DNA from: Myxococcales bacterium
Lineage (GTDB): Bacteria; Myxococcota_A; Polyangia; Haliangiales; Haliangiaceae
Length of the DNA stretch: 41,102 bases
Direction of reading: 5' to 3'
Assembly (NCBI GenBank): GCA_016794525.1
Contig: JAEUJY010000097.1
Span: 1 to 41,102, forward strand
Numbering within the stretch: position 1 is the first letter of the stretch; the number at the start of each line of letters is the position of its first letter. Of the stretch, positions 29,062 through 38,314 are shown one piece after another. The translations under genes were made by a program, and so were the position numbers. The notes under the pieces were generated by a model. The model was not told where the DNA came from and ran no database searches. It was given only the letters and a program-made list of their open reading frames with translations.

Positions 29062-29080
29062 GAAACGCCGGAGGCGTTTC
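29062..29080 (+). terminator. Hairpin 3' of the acyltransferase gene
   Basis: GAAACGCC (29062-29069) and GGCGTTTC (29073-29080) pair perfectly around a 3-nt loop, 11 nt past the stop. There is no following T-tract. It is probably a terminator or 3'-end stabiliser and may be related to the palindromes 3' of other genes here. Confidence 0.5.
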
Positions 29081-29095
29081 GAGTCGACCTGCCCC

Positions 29096-29125
29096 GTGCC
29101 CGTGCCCGTGCCCGTGCCCGTGCCC
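29096..29125. repeat. GTGCCC hexamer repeat, 5 units
   Basis: Five perfect GTGCCC hexamers, the complement of GGGCAC, lie between the acyltransferase hairpin and the following TPR gene. The same unit occurs 10 times at 34961 and 5 times inside a gene at 9289. Confidence 0.9.
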
Positions 29126-29206
29126 GATCGGGGCATGCGCGGGCCCCAGCCGATCACCACGGGCGCGCCCCGGGGGGGCCGTGTTACCCTGCCGGCGAGC
29201 GCTGGT

Positions 29207-29740
29207 ATGGATGACGACGCCCCGGTCGCGCAGTGGCTCGAGGTCGCCCGAGGACTCCTCGGCGAGGGCGACGATCAGCGCACGCTGGCCCGGGCCAACC
29301 GCGCCATCAACCAGGCGCTGACGCTGGCCCCAGCCCACCCGGTGGCCTGGCTGGTGAAGTGCCAGATCTCGTCGGCCCGCGGCGACGACGTGGCCGCGCT
29401 GGCCGCCGCCGAGACCGCGCTCGGCCACGCGCCCGCCTCGGCCGAGGCCCACTACTGGCGCGGCGCGCTGCTCGGCGATCTCGGCCACGGCGAGGCCGGG
29501 CTGCGCGCGATCGAGCAGGCCTTCGCCTGCCTCGGCCCCGACGACGAGTGGCTGCTCGAGGACCTGTACTTCGAGAAGGCGACGATGCTCGAGGCGCTGG
29601 GCGATCACGAGCTCGCCAGCGCCACCTTCGAGGCCGGCCTCGCGCGCTGCCCGACGTCGACGCTGCTGCGCGCCGGCCTCGAGCCGGTGCGCCCGCGGCG
29701 CGCGCCGTCGCTCAAGCTGCTGCGCGGCGGCCTGCAGTAA
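29207..29740 (+). CDS. TPR-repeat protein
   Basis: This is a 177-residue soluble protein built of TPR-type helical hairpins: LARANRAINQALTLAPAHPV, AALAAAETALGHAPASAEAH, GEAGLRAIEQAFACLGPDDE and LASATFEAGLARCPTSTLLR. The basic C-terminus reads PRRAPSLKLLRGGL. ATG 29207 (MDDDAPVAQWLEVARGLLGE) is chosen; in-frame sequence further upstream encodes a Pro-Val run from the hexamer repeat and is not believed to be coding. No signal peptide. It may be a scaffold; the partner is unknown. A palindromic element begins 5 nt after the stop. Confidence 0.75.
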   Translation: MDDDAPVAQWLEVARGLLGEGDDQRTLARANRAINQALTLAPAHPVAWLVKCQISSARGDDVAALAAAETALGHAPASAEAHYWRGALLGDLGHGEAGLRAIEQAFACLGPDDEWLLEDLYFEKATMLEALGDHELASATFEAGLARCPTSTLLRAGLEPVRPRRAPSLKLLRGGLQ

Positions 29741-29745
29741 TATAC

Positions 29746-29820
29746 GGAGGCGCTTTCGCAAAGCGCCTCCCCCAGCAAGACGCTGGGGCCCCCACCGCAA
29801 ACGGCCCGGAGCGTCCAGCG
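29746..29820 (+). repeat. Double-hairpin element B with 35-nt conserved core
   Basis: Hairpin 1 is GGAGGCGCTTT (29746-29756), a 3-nt loop and AAAGCGCCTCC (29760-29770). Hairpin 2 is CCCCAGC (29770-29776), a 5-nt loop and GCTGGGG (29782-29788), followed by CCCCC. The core 29786-29820 is 32/35 identical to 34873-34907. The layout matches element A (3' of bamA). It starts 5 nt past the TPR stop. The rest of the gap to 29910 is GC-rich with no gene seen. Confidence 0.75.
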
Positions 29821-29910
29821 CAGCGTTTCGGCCGAGCACAGGCTCGCACGCCGGGAGTCTCGCGTCTCGGGCGGGGGACCTCGCCCCGACGGGGGAGCCC
29901 TCCCAGGAAC

Positions 29911-30612
29911 TCAGCCGACCGGCAGGCGCAGCACGAACTCGACCGGCAGACCGTCGCGCGGGCCGACGGCGATCGTCCCGCCGTGGGCCTCGGCGACGAG
30001 GCGGCAGAAGTACAGGCCCAGGCCGCGACCGCGGCGGGCGCCATCGGCGCGCTCGGCGCGGCGGAAGTCGCGCTCGAAGACCCGGGCCCGCTCGTCGTCG
30101 GTGAGCGGCGGCCCGCTGTTGCCCACCGCCAGCTCGAGCTCGCGGCCGGCGCGGGCGCCGCGGATCACGACCCGGCCGGCGCGCGGCGTGTAGCGCACGG
30201 CGTTGTCGAGCAGGCAGCCCAGCACCCGCCGCACGAGGCGCTGGTCGACGTCGGCCACCAGCTCGTCGTCGAGATCGCGCTCGACCACCAGGCTCCGCGC
30301 CGCGAGCTCGGCGGCGACCGTCGCCAGCGCCGCCTGGACCTCGACCGCCAGCCGCACCGGCGCGCGCCGGGCGACCACCGCGCCGCGGGCCAGCGCGTCG
30401 GCGTCGACGATGTTGCCGATCAACGCCAGCGCCCGGGTGGCCAGCGCGTCGCAGTCGTCGAGGCTGCCGGCGGCGATCGGCGTCAGCTCGACGGCGGCCA
30501 GCTCCTCGCGCAACAGCGCCAGGTTGCCGGCCAGCGCGGCCAGCGGGTTGCGCAGATCGTGGACCAGCGACGCGACCAGGGCGGCGTCGTCGTCCTTGGG
30601 CGAGCGGGTCAC
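29911..30612 (-). CDS. Soluble histidine kinase without sensor domain
   Basis: This is a 233-residue protein. It begins almost directly with the phosphoacceptor H-box (LVASLVHDLRNPLAALAGNL, His18), then a dimerisation helix. The HATPase_c domain has the N-box VLGCLLDNAVRYT, a G1-like VGNSGPPLTDDERARVF and the G2 box RRGRGLGLYFCRLVAEAHGG. No membrane span, PAS or HAMP domain is present, so the input must come from a partner. It starts 5 nt after the stop of the FHA-GGDEF gene (GTG start), which is therefore the likely partner. No response regulator is adjacent. Confidence 0.85.
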   Translation of the reverse strand: MTRSPKDDDAALVASLVHDLRNPLAALAGNLALLREELAAVELTPIAAGSLDDCDALATRALALIGNIVDADALARGAVVARRAPVRLAVEVQAALATVAAELAARSLVVERDLDDELVADVDQRLVRRVLGCLLDNAVRYTPRAGRVVIRGARAGRELELAVGNSGPPLTDDERARVFERDFRRAERADGARRGRGLGLYFCRLVAEAHGGTIAVGPRDGLPVEFVLRLPVG

Positions 30613-30617
30613 CCGCG

Positions 30618-31502
30618 CTATCCGACCACCTGGTTGCGCCCGCCCGCCTTCGCTGCGTAGAGGTTGTCGTCGGCCTGCTTGACGAAGCCGACCCAGTCGA
30701 CGGTGTCGGAGCCCAGCGTCGCGACGCCGACCGACACCGTCAGCGGGATGTCGGTGTCCTCGAAGCGGAAGCCGGTGCGCTCGACCAGCCGCCGCACCTT
30801 GTCGGCCAGCTGCATCGCGTTGTGGTGATCGATCTCCGGCAGGATGATCGCGAACTCTTCGCCGCCGTAGCGCGCCAGCACGTCCTCGCGGCGGATGTGT
30901 TGCTTGACCACCGTCGCGAGGTGCTTGAGCACGTAGTCGCCGGCGAGGTGGCCGTAGGTGTCGTTGACCAGCTTGAACCGGTCGAGGTCGAACATGATCA
31001 ACGACAGGTCGCGGCGGTAGCGCTGGGCGCGGCCGATCTCGCGCTCGAGCGTCTCCTGGAAGTAGCGCTTGTTGTAGATCTGGGTCAGGCCGTCGACGGT
31101 GGTCAGCCGGTAGATCTCTTCGTGGTAGGCGTTCTCGATGTTCGAGCCCGACAGGAACTTGAAGATGCAGCGGCCGACCTTGATGAAGTCGCCGTCGCGC
31201 AGCAGGTACTCGTCGATCAGCTCGTCGTTGATGTACGTGCCGTTGGTCGACCCCATGTCGCGCAGCACGATCGACCCGTTCGAGTTGATGATCTTGCAGT
31301 GGTTGCGCGACACCGCCTCCTGATCGATCTGGATGTCGGCCTTGCTCGAGCGGCCGATGATGATCTGGGCGCGGGTCAGGTTGAACTTGCGGCCGAGGTC
31401 GAGGCCGTAGATCACGACCAGGCACGCTTCCTTGGCGGCGGGGCGGTCGCTGATCTTGGAGATCGCCGTGACGACGGTCTTGTTGCGGCCGGTATCGCTC
31501 AC
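30618..31502 (-). CDS. FHA-GGDEF diguanylate cyclase
   Basis: This is a 294-residue protein. The N-terminal FHA domain (about 25-115) has [25 protein letters not shown] and [14 protein letters not shown], a complete phosphothreonine-binding set. The GGDEF domain (about 130-294) has the active loop GGEEF at 213-217 and the inhibitory I-site RRED just upstream, so it should make cyclic di-GMP with product inhibition. Starting at GTG 31502 gives [15 protein letters not shown]. Coupling of Ser/Thr phosphorylation to c-di-GMP is the family expectation. The histidine kinase follows after 5 nt. Confidence 0.9.
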   Translation of the reverse strand: MSDTGRNKTVVTAISKISDRPAAKEACLVVIYGLDLGRKFNLTRAQIIIGRSSKADIQIDQEAVSRNHCKIINSNGSIVLRDMGSTNGTYINDELIDEYLLRDGDFIKVGRCIFKFLSGSNIENAYHEEIYRLTTVDGLTQIYNKRYFQETLEREIGRAQRYRRDLSLIMFDLDRFKLVNDTYGHLAGDYVLKHLATVVKQHIRREDVLARYGGEEFAIILPEIDHHNAMQLADKVRRLVERTGFRFEDTDIPLTVSVGVATLGSDTVDWVGFVKQADDNLYAAKAGGRNQVVG

Positions 31503-31519
31503 GGGGCCGGTCGAGCCTA

Positions 31520-32101
31520 TCACGGCGCGCCGACGTGGTCGGCCTCGGCGCACGCCACCCGATCGTCGGCGACCCGGCGACACAGCACCGCGTCGGTCAG
31601 CAGGTAGCCCCCGCGCCGGAACTGGTAGGTCTGGATCAGCAGCCGATCGCCGCCCAGGCCCCACATGCCCCGGACGTCGGCCAGCTGGCCGCCGGTGGCG
31701 GGGATCGCCTCGAGGGCGGCCCCGGCCAGGGTGCCGGCGAACCGCTCGCACGCGCCCTCGGGGTCGCGGACGAACACGTTCCAGTAGCAGTTGTCGGCCT
31801 GGCACAGCCGGCGATCGGCGATCAGCGTCTCGGGCTGGCCGTCGCCATCGAGGTCGCGGTCGCCGCGCACCCGATCGGGGTCGGCCGACATGGCGCCGTC
31901 GTGCTCCGGGCGCGCGCACTCCCCGACCTTCACCGTCGGGACCGGCAGCCGGCTGACGTCGGGGCCGGCCGGCGGCTTGCGCGCCGCGCCGCCGCATCCG
32001 AGCGCGACCACCGCCAGCGCGGCGAGCGGCTCGCGGCCCAGGGCCGCCCGCCCGCGCGAGGGGGTGACGCCGGTGCGATCCAGGGTGCGGTGCGGAGCCA
32101 T
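31520..32101 (-). CDS. Uncharacterised lipoprotein with Asp-rich calcium-type loop
   Basis: This is a 193-residue protein. A long basic leader ([20 protein letters not shown]) precedes the hydrophobic core and lipobox [11 protein letters not shown], Cys36. One DxDxDG loop, [20 protein letters not shown], resembles FG-GAP/VCBS calcium loops. Cysteines in [26 protein letters not shown] and VACAEA suggest disulfides. The end, [18 protein letters not shown], has a beta character. It lies 17 nt upstream of the FHA-GGDEF start on the same strand. No family recognised. Confidence 0.65.
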   Translation of the reverse strand: MAPHRTLDRTGVTPSRGRAALGREPLAALAVVALGCGGAARKPPAGPDVSRLPVPTVKVGECARPEHDGAMSADPDRVRGDRDLDGDGQPETLIADRRLCQADNCYWNVFVRDPEGACERFAGTLAGAALEAIPATGGQLADVRGMWGLGGDRLLIQTYQFRRGGYLLTDAVLCRRVADDRVACAEADHVGAP

Positions 32102-32174
32102 CGGGGCGTGAAGCTACCGCAGAACGCCTATTAGTTGCGGGACCCTGGCGCCATGGGGTAAGCCTTTGGGTCAG

Positions 32175-33488
32175 ATGCCCCGCCACGTCCGTCGAAACCT
32201 CCTGCTCGGGGTCGGCCTCGCGCTCGGCGCGGCGGTCATCGCCCTGGGTCGAGACGACGATCGGGTGGCCGCGGACCTCGGCCGGCGCGACCTGGCCCCG
32301 GCCCCCGCGGCCCTGGCCGCCGCGGTGATGCCGGCGGCCCCCGCGGAGCCGGCCCCGCCGCCGCACCGTCCGAGCTTGCCGGTCACCGCGCCGCCGCCGC
32401 GCCCCGCCGCCGACGGCTCGCCCACGGTCGACCTGGCCCGGATGGAGCTCCACGGCGACCGCTACCTGGCGCCGATGACCGACGGCCGGATGGCCGTGCT
32501 CACGATCGACCCGGCGATCCAGGCGGTCGCCGAGAAGGTGCTGCGCCGGGCCCGCGCCCCGCGCGGCGCGATCGTCGTCACGCACCCCGACGGCCGGATC
32601 CTGGCGCTGGCCGGCCGGCGCACCGAGGATCCGACCGGCGCCGGCGAGGGCATCTCGGACCCGTCGCTGGCGCTCGACGCCTGGGCGCCGTCGGCGTCGA
32701 TCTTCAAGGTCGTCTCGGCCGCCGCGCTGGTCGAGGCCGGCGTCGGCCAGCACGACAAGGTGTGCTTCCACGGCGGCCTGCGCTCGGTGATGGAGTCCAA
32801 CCTCACCGACTCGCGCCAGGACAACCGCTGCGAGGACCTCGCCTACGGCGTCGCCCACTCGCAGAACGCGATCATCGCCAAGCTGGTGCACCAGCACCTG
32901 TCGCCGGCGCAGCTGGGCGAGGTCGCCCACCGCTTCGGCTTCGACCGCGCGCTGCCGCTGCCGGTCCCGGGCTCGTTCGGCCACGCCACGATCCCCACCG
33001 CCAAGGGCGTCGAGTTCGCCAAGACCGCCGCCGGCTTCCAGAACGTGGAGCTGTCGGTGGTGGGCGGCGCGCTGCTCGCCAACACCGTGGCCACCGGCGG
33101 CATCGCCGCCCCGCCCCGGCTGATCGCCGGCTTCGAGGGCGATCCCGCCGCCCCGCCCGGCGGCCTGGGTCAGCGCGTGCTCGAGGAGACCGTCGCCGAC
33201 GAGGTGGCGAAGATGATGGGCGAGGCGTGCACCGACGGCAGCGCCGCCAAGGCGTTCGCCGGACGCGATCGCATCCCCGGGGTCCAGGTGGCCGGCAAGA
33301 CCGGCACGCTGTCGACCACCGAGCCGTTCTACATGCAGTACTCGTGGTTCGTCGGCTTCGCCAAGACCACCAAGCCGTCGCTGTCGATCGCCGTGCTGCT
33401 CGGCAACCCCGAGCTGTGGCAGATCAAGGCGCACACCGCGGCGCGGATGGTGCTGATCGAGGCGCTCAAGAGCCGCGCCGGTTCGTGA
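32175..33488 (+). CDS. Short penicillin-binding transpeptidase-domain protein
   Basis: This is a 437-residue membrane-anchored protein. One N-terminal segment ([17 protein letters not shown]) is followed by a Pro/Ala-rich region and a transpeptidase domain from about 105. All three active-site motifs are present: SIFK at 175-178, SQN at 229-231 and KTG at 375-377. [14 protein letters not shown] resembles the start of FtsI/PbpA-type transpeptidase domains. The PBP dimerisation domain usual in class B enzymes is missing or replaced by the disordered linker. It probably cross-links peptidoglycan. ATG 32175 is used; the promoter lies in a 73-nt divergent gap. Confidence 0.82.
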   Translation: MPRHVRRNLLLGVGLALGAAVIALGRDDDRVAADLGRRDLAPAPAALAAAVMPAAPAEPAPPPHRPSLPVTAPPPRPAADGSPTVDLARMELHGDRYLAPMTDGRMAVLTIDPAIQAVAEKVLRRARAPRGAIVVTHPDGRILALAGRRTEDPTGAGEGISDPSLALDAWAPSASIFKVVSAAALVEAGVGQHDKVCFHGGLRSVMESNLTDSRQDNRCEDLAYGVAHSQNAIIAKLVHQHLSPAQLGEVAHRFGFDRALPLPVPGSFGHATIPTAKGVEFAKTAAGFQNVELSVVGGALLANTVATGGIAAPPRLIAGFEGDPAAPPGGLGQRVLEETVADEVAKMMGEACTDGSAAKAFAGRDRIPGVQVAGKTGTLSTTEPFYMQYSWFVGFAKTTKPSLSIAVLLGNPELWQIKAHTAARMVLIEALKSRAGS

Positions 33489-33600
33489 CGGGTGCGTGAT
33501 CGCGGTCGCGGCCCGGCGCCGCGGCGCGCGTGAATGGTATGCTCACCGAGCCGTCATAGTTGTCGCGCGGTCGCTCGGATCGCGCCCGTCTGGAGGAACC

Positions 33601-34782
33601 ATGGCTTCGACTCGACTCATCCTCGGCCTGGGCGCCGCGCTCGCGCTCTTCGCCGCGCCCGCCCTGGCCCAGTCGCCGGCCAAGCAGGCCGACACGCTCA
33701 ACGAGCAGGGCAAGGCGCTGTCGCGCGCCAAGAAGTACGACGAGGCCTCGGACAAGTTCCGGCAGGCGATCGTGCTGTCGCCCGAGGGCCGGTTCTACCT
33801 GAACCTGTGCATGTCGCTGTACCAGGCGGGCAAGCTCGGCGAGGCCAACAACGCCTGCCGCGCGGTCAAGGACCACGGGGCTACCAGCCAGCAGGTCGGC
33901 CAGGCCCAGACCATCGTCGATCAGTTCATCGCGCCCAAGATGCGCGAGGCGGGGCTCGACCCCGAGACCGGCAAGCCGATCAACAGCAACCCGGACAACG
34001 GCAACCCGGACAACGGCAACCCGGACAACGGCAACCCGGACAACGGCAACCCCGACAACGGCAACCCGGACAACGGCAACCCGGACAACGGCAACCCCGA
34101 CAACGGCAACCCGGACAACGGCACCCCGAACAACGGCAACCCGAACACCGGCAACACCGGCAGCAACTTCACCGTCGCGCCGCCGCCGTCGCTGTTCGAC
34201 CAGATGGCCAACAAGCCGGCCCACGAGTACACGTGGAGCCTCGGCGCGCAGCTGCTGGGCATGAGCGCGCGCGTCGGTCGCCAGGACGACTGGAACAACG
34301 GCACCGGCGGCCTGCGCCTGGTCAGCGACTACGCGCTGTCGCGCAACCGGCAGTTCGGCGCCCAGGGGCACCTGACGTTCTTCGGCGTCACCGGCAACGA
34401 GGACGTCGGCAACATGGAGTCGATCACCGCCTTCGACCTCGGCGCGTCGGTCTACAAGGAGCTCTGCAAGGGCCGCGCGTGCGTGAAGCCGCTGATCGGC
34501 GCCCAGGTCGGCCTGTACTCGGTCGATCAGGACAACCAGTTCGCGGTGCTCGGCGTGCGCGGCGAGCTCGGCTTCGAGTACGCGCTCGGCAAGCGCTACG
34601 AGAACGTCATCACGCTCGCGCTCGGCTTCGACGGCTTCCTGCCGGCGCAGGAGTCGGACAACGGCGCCGACCCGGCGGCCTTCGGCCTCGATCGCGCGTC
34701 GTCGAACATGTACTTCGGCCTGGGCTTCACGCGGCGCTTCAACACGCCGCTGGGCAGCTCGCCGATGTTCAGCATGCAGTGA
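33601..34782 (+). CDS. Outer-membrane protein: TPR, Asn-Pro-Asp-Asn-Gly repeats, beta-barrel
   Basis: This is a 393-residue exported protein. Its signal peptide is MASTRLILGLGAALALFAAP followed by ALA. A TPR-type unit (KQADTLNEQGKALSRAKKYD, EGRFYLNLCMSLYQAGKLGE) covers about 25-115. Nine NPDNG pentapeptides follow at about 130-174, then degenerate copies TPNNG and NPNTG. The last 200 residues alternate as a barrel (YTWSLGAQLLGMSARVGRQD, GGLRLVSDYALSR, FGAQGHLTFFGVTG, GELGFEYALGKRYENVITLA, MYFGLGFTRRF). GGAGG lies about 8 nt before the ATG. The repeat probably spaces the barrel from a periplasmic binding region. The function is unknown. Confidence 0.8.
   Translation: MASTRLILGLGAALALFAAPALAQSPAKQADTLNEQGKALSRAKKYDEASDKFRQAIVLSPEGRFYLNLCMSLYQAGKLGEANNACRAVKDHGATSQQVGQAQTIVDQFIAPKMREAGLDPETGKPINSNPDNGNPDNGNPDNGNPDNGNPDNGNPDNGNPDNGNPDNGNPDNGTPNNGNPNTGNTGSNFTVAPPPSLFDQMANKPAHEYTWSLGAQLLGMSARVGRQDDWNNGTGGLRLVSDYALSRNRQFGAQGHLTFFGVTGNEDVGNMESITAFDLGASVYKELCKGRACVKPLIGAQVGLYSVDQDNQFAVLGVRGELGFEYALGKRYENVITLALGFDGFLPAQESDNGADPAAFGLDRASSNMYFGLGFTRRFNTPLGSSPMFSMQ
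33988..34152 (+). repeat. 15-bp tandem repeat encoding NPDNG
   Basis: Nine 15-bp units (AACCCGGACAACGGC, with occasional CCC for CCG) are followed by two degenerate units. Copies 1-9 run from 33988 to 34122. They are nearly identical at DNA level, so the copy number is recent or unstable. Confidence 0.92.
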
Positions 34783-34790
34783 TATTGCGA

Positions 34791-34907
34791 GGGGCTTTCG
34801 AAAAGCCCCAGGCGGTGGCAGGTGGCGCTCCGCGCTGCATGGACCACCGGGGTGCGTCGGGGACGGCGAACAGGGCCCCCACCCGAAACGGCCCGGAGCG
34901 TTCAGCG
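34791..34907 (+). repeat. Palindromic element C with 35-nt conserved core
   Basis: The hairpin GGGGCTTT (34791-34798), a 3-nt loop and AAAGCCCC (34802-34809) lies 8 nt past the stop. Inverted GGTGG and CCACC occur downstream. The core 34873-34907 differs from 29786-29820 at only three positions. Between the hairpin and core, C has about 64 nt where B has about 15. No gene is seen in 34783-35034. Confidence 0.72.
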
Positions 34908-34960
34908 AAGGGTATGGACGGGGCGAGACGCCTCGCCTCGTGCGGGGCGTTGGTGGTTTC

Positions 34961-35020
34961 GGGCACGGGCACGGGCACGGGCACGGGCACGGGCACGGGC
35001 ACGGGCACGGGCACGGGCAC
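34961..35020. repeat. GGGCAC hexamer repeat, 10 units
   Basis: Ten perfect tandem GGGCAC units lie between the 3' ends of convergent genes. With element C just upstream they form the whole intergenic space. Confidence 0.95.
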
Positions 35021-35034
35021 GGGCGCCGGGACGA

Positions 35035-35967
35035 TCACTCGTCGTCGGCGGGGCGATCGGCGCCGAGCTCGACCTTGCGGCGGTCGTAGTAGCTGGCGAG
35101 CGCGGGGAAGCTGTCGGCGAGGAACTCGGTGGCGAGGCGCGGGGAGGCCTCGCGCAGGAGCAGCGTCTCCATGTCGGTGTCGCCGCGCTTGCCGAGCGCC
35201 CACGCGAGCAGCACGAGGTTGGTGCCGAAGCGGCTGCAGCCGAGCGCGACCTTGGCCCAGTCGTAGAGGTCCTCGTCGGCCGGCAGCTCGGTGGGATCGT
35301 CGGCGCAGAACGCCAGCACCAGGTCGGTCAGCGCCAGCTCGAGCGCGAAGTAGTCGCCGGTCGGGGCCTGGCCCAGCTCGCCGCGCGCGGTGCGCGCCGC
35401 CGGCAGCCGCCCCATCACCGCCAGCAGCTGCGTGCGATCGAACGCGCACACCCAGTACATCGCGCGGCGGCGGCGCGGCGCCACCGAGCCCATCGCGCGG
35501 TCGTAGAGCGCCAGCGCGGCGTCGAACTGCCCGCGCTGCCACTCGAGCTTGCCGCGCAGGTAGGCCAGGAACGGCCGCAAGGCCTCCCCCACCCGGCCGC
35601 GCTCGATCGCGACCACCGCCGCCAGCGCCTCGTCGCGCCGGCCGGCCGAGGCCAGCACCAGCGCGCCGCGGGCCCGGCGCCACGCCTGGCTCTGCCGCCA
35701 CATCAGCGCCGCGAACAGGCTGCCGGCGACGATCCCGAAGATCGGCCCCGACACGATCGACATCGCGGCGACGCCGACGCCGGCCACGCCGCCGACCACC
35801 GACCACGCCACCGCCTGCTGCCGCCGCATCGCCGGCTCGCCCATCACCTGGCCGTCGTCGTCGAGCAGCAGCACCTCGCCCGGCTTGGCGTCGGCGAGCG
35901 ACCGCGACACCCGCCACGGCGGGGGATCGCCGCTGAGCACCAGCGCGGTCTCGGACTTGGCGGTCAC
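35035..35967 (-). CDS. Membrane-anchored TPR-like protein
   Basis: This is a 310-residue protein. Residues about 50-92 form two hydrophobic segments ([37 protein letters not shown]) in a hairpin, placing both ends in the cytoplasm. Helical repeat-like sequence follows: [60 protein letters not shown] and [18 protein letters not shown]-like ends. GTG 35967 ([20 protein letters not shown]) overlaps the stop of the GIY-YIG gene by 4 nt. The N-terminal region ([20 protein letters not shown]) is soluble. No family recognised. Confidence 0.7.
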   Translation of the reverse strand: MTAKSETALVLSGDPPPWRVSRSLADAKPGEVLLLDDDGQVMGEPAMRRQQAVAWSVVGGVAGVGVAAMSIVSGPIFGIVAGSLFAALMWRQSQAWRRARGALVLASAGRRDEALAAVVAIERGRVGEALRPFLAYLRGKLEWQRGQFDAALALYDRAMGSVAPRRRRAMYWVCAFDRTQLLAVMGRLPAARTARGELGQAPTGDYFALELALTDLVLAFCADDPTELPADEDLYDWAKVALGCSRFGTNLVLLAWALGKRGDTDMETLLLREASPRLATEFLADSFPALASYYDRRKVELGADRPADDE

Positions 35968-36224
35968 GGATCGCAGTCTAGCGGATGTGGCGCCAGGCGC
36001 AGACGGCCGCGGCGCCGCTTGATGCGGGCTTCGATGACCTGCGCCCCGCCCCGGGTCGCGACCGGGCCCACCACCCGGCCCACCGCCCACGGTCGGTGGC
36101 CACGCGTCGCCCGCGCCCCGCCGACCAGCTCGCCGTTGTGCTGGCGCAGCCGGCGCGCCACGTCGGTGGCGATCCCGACGTAGGTGCGCCCACGACCTGA
36201 CACGAGCACGTACACGAACCACAC
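35964..36224 (-). CDS. GIY-YIG nuclease-superfamily protein
   Basis: This is a protein of about 86 residues (YhbQ/UPF0213-like). The hallmark tyrosines lie in [20 protein letters not shown], then the Arg/His helix [20 protein letters not shown], the strand [13 protein letters not shown] and the helix with Glu, [15 protein letters not shown] 36224 puts the first strand at the N-terminus as in relatives; GTG 36263 is an alternative. Family members are thought to act on DNA or RNA ends, and activity here is untested. The stop overlaps the membrane TPR gene start. It is divergent from gltA. Confidence 0.82.
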   Translation of the reverse strand: MWFVYVLVSGRGRTYVGIATDVARRLRQHNGELVGGARATRGHRPWAVGRVVGPVATRGGAQVIEARIKRRRGRLRLAPHPLDCDP

Positions 36225-36344
36225 GACTGCGGCATTTTTGCATCTCAACGGCACGGGGCACACGGTCGAGATCTGCTAGGTTGCGCGCGTCGGTTCGCCG
36301 CGCTGCGGCATCACACAAGACACCGCGATCGAGGGAGTTCCTTC

Positions 36345-37643
<1,299 letters not shown>

Positions 37644-37654
37644 GCGGTATCTCA

Positions 37655-37704
37655 GGGAGGTTCGTCGCCGAACCTCCCCTCGGCGGGGTCATGCCCCCGC
37701 CGAG
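37655..37704 (+). repeat. Double-hairpin element D, 3' of gltA
   Basis: Hairpin 1 is GGGAGGTTC (37655-37663), loop GTCGCC and GAACCTCCC (37670-37678). Hairpin 2 is CTCGGCGGGG (37679-37688), a 6-nt loop and CCCCGCCGAG (37695-37704). The loop and the GGAGG/CCTCC arms match element A. The spacing between hairpins is zero, and CCTCCCC follows. Confidence 0.75.
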
Positions 37705-37781
37705 CCTCCCCTCCGAGACGGCTGTCCGCGCGGCGTCCGGGCGACGCCAACGGTCGGGCGGGTCGCGCAACGTGAACCAGA

Positions 37782-37819
37782 GGCGGGTGGCTTGCGCGGC
37801 GGCGGGTGGCTTGCGCGGC
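37782..37819. repeat. 19-bp perfect tandem duplication ahead of apaG
   Basis: GGCGGGTGGCTTGCGCGGC occurs twice in direct contact (37782-37800 and 37801-37819). It lies in the 200-nt gltA-apaG gap. No promoter is clear; it could be a recent duplication. Confidence 0.85.
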
Positions 37820-37846
37820 GGCGGCGGGCGCGGCATGGTGCCCGCC

Positions 37847-38263
37847 ATGCTCGCGCCTGCGCACCCGACGTCCTCGGCGACCACCGAGGGCATCGAAGTC
37901 ACGGTGAAGTCCCGCTACCTCCCGGAGCAGTCGGCTCCGGATCAGCACCGCTTCGTCTTCGCCTACACCATCTCGATCGCCAACCGCGGCGACCGCCCGG
38001 CGCAGCTGCGCACCCGCCACTGGATCATCACCGACGGCCGCGGCGGCGTCGAGGAGGTCCGCGGCGACGGCGTGGTCGGCGAGCAGCCGCGGCTCGAGCC
38101 CGGCGAGCAGTTCCAGTACACCTCGGGCTGCGTGCTCAAGACGCCGATCGGTACGATGCACGGCACCTACCAGATGGTGCGCGACGACGGCGACGGCTTC
38201 GACGCCGAGATCGCGGCGTTCTCGCTGGTCGCGCCGACGCGGCCCGCCGCGATGATGAACTGA
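37847..38263 (+). CDS. apaG: ApaG-domain protein
   Basis: This is a 138-residue protein of the ApaG/DUF525 family, a small Ig-like fold linked to divalent-cation tolerance and diadenosine polyphosphates. Typical blocks are GIEVTVKSRYLPEQSAPDQH, RFVFAYTISIANRGDRPAQL, RTRHWIITDGRGGVEEVRGD, GVVGEQPRLEPGEQFQYTSG and GTMHGTYQMVRDDG. ATG 37847 is preferred; ATG 37835 is in frame and adds four residues. No good Shine-Dalgarno sequence is seen for either. The only ligand role that can be read is family-based. Confidence 0.9.
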   Translation: MLAPAHPTSSATTEGIEVTVKSRYLPEQSAPDQHRFVFAYTISIANRGDRPAQLRTRHWIITDGRGGVEEVRGDGVVGEQPRLEPGEQFQYTSGCVLKTPIGTMHGTYQMVRDDGDGFDAEIAAFSLVAPTRPAAMMN

Positions 38264-38314
38264 CGCCGCGCGCGGTGGGCCTGCTCGCCGCGGGGTGAGG
38301 GTAGGCTCGAGGTC

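Noticed and set aside
29096-29206. Upstream extension of the TPR protein through a Pro-Val run
   Set aside because: The run is translated hexamer repeat with no ribosome site; the protein-like sequence begins at 29207.
33988-34152. Possible CRISPR array
   Set aside because: The units are contiguous 15-bp copies in frame with no unique spacers.
33921-34304. Minus-strand frame encoding Leu-Ser-Gly-Leu-Pro repeats
   Set aside because: It is the antisense of the NPDNG coding repeat in a well-supported gene.
34961-35020. Hexamers as DNA-uptake sequences
   Set aside because: They occur as tandem blocks, not dispersed single copies, and no competence genes are near.
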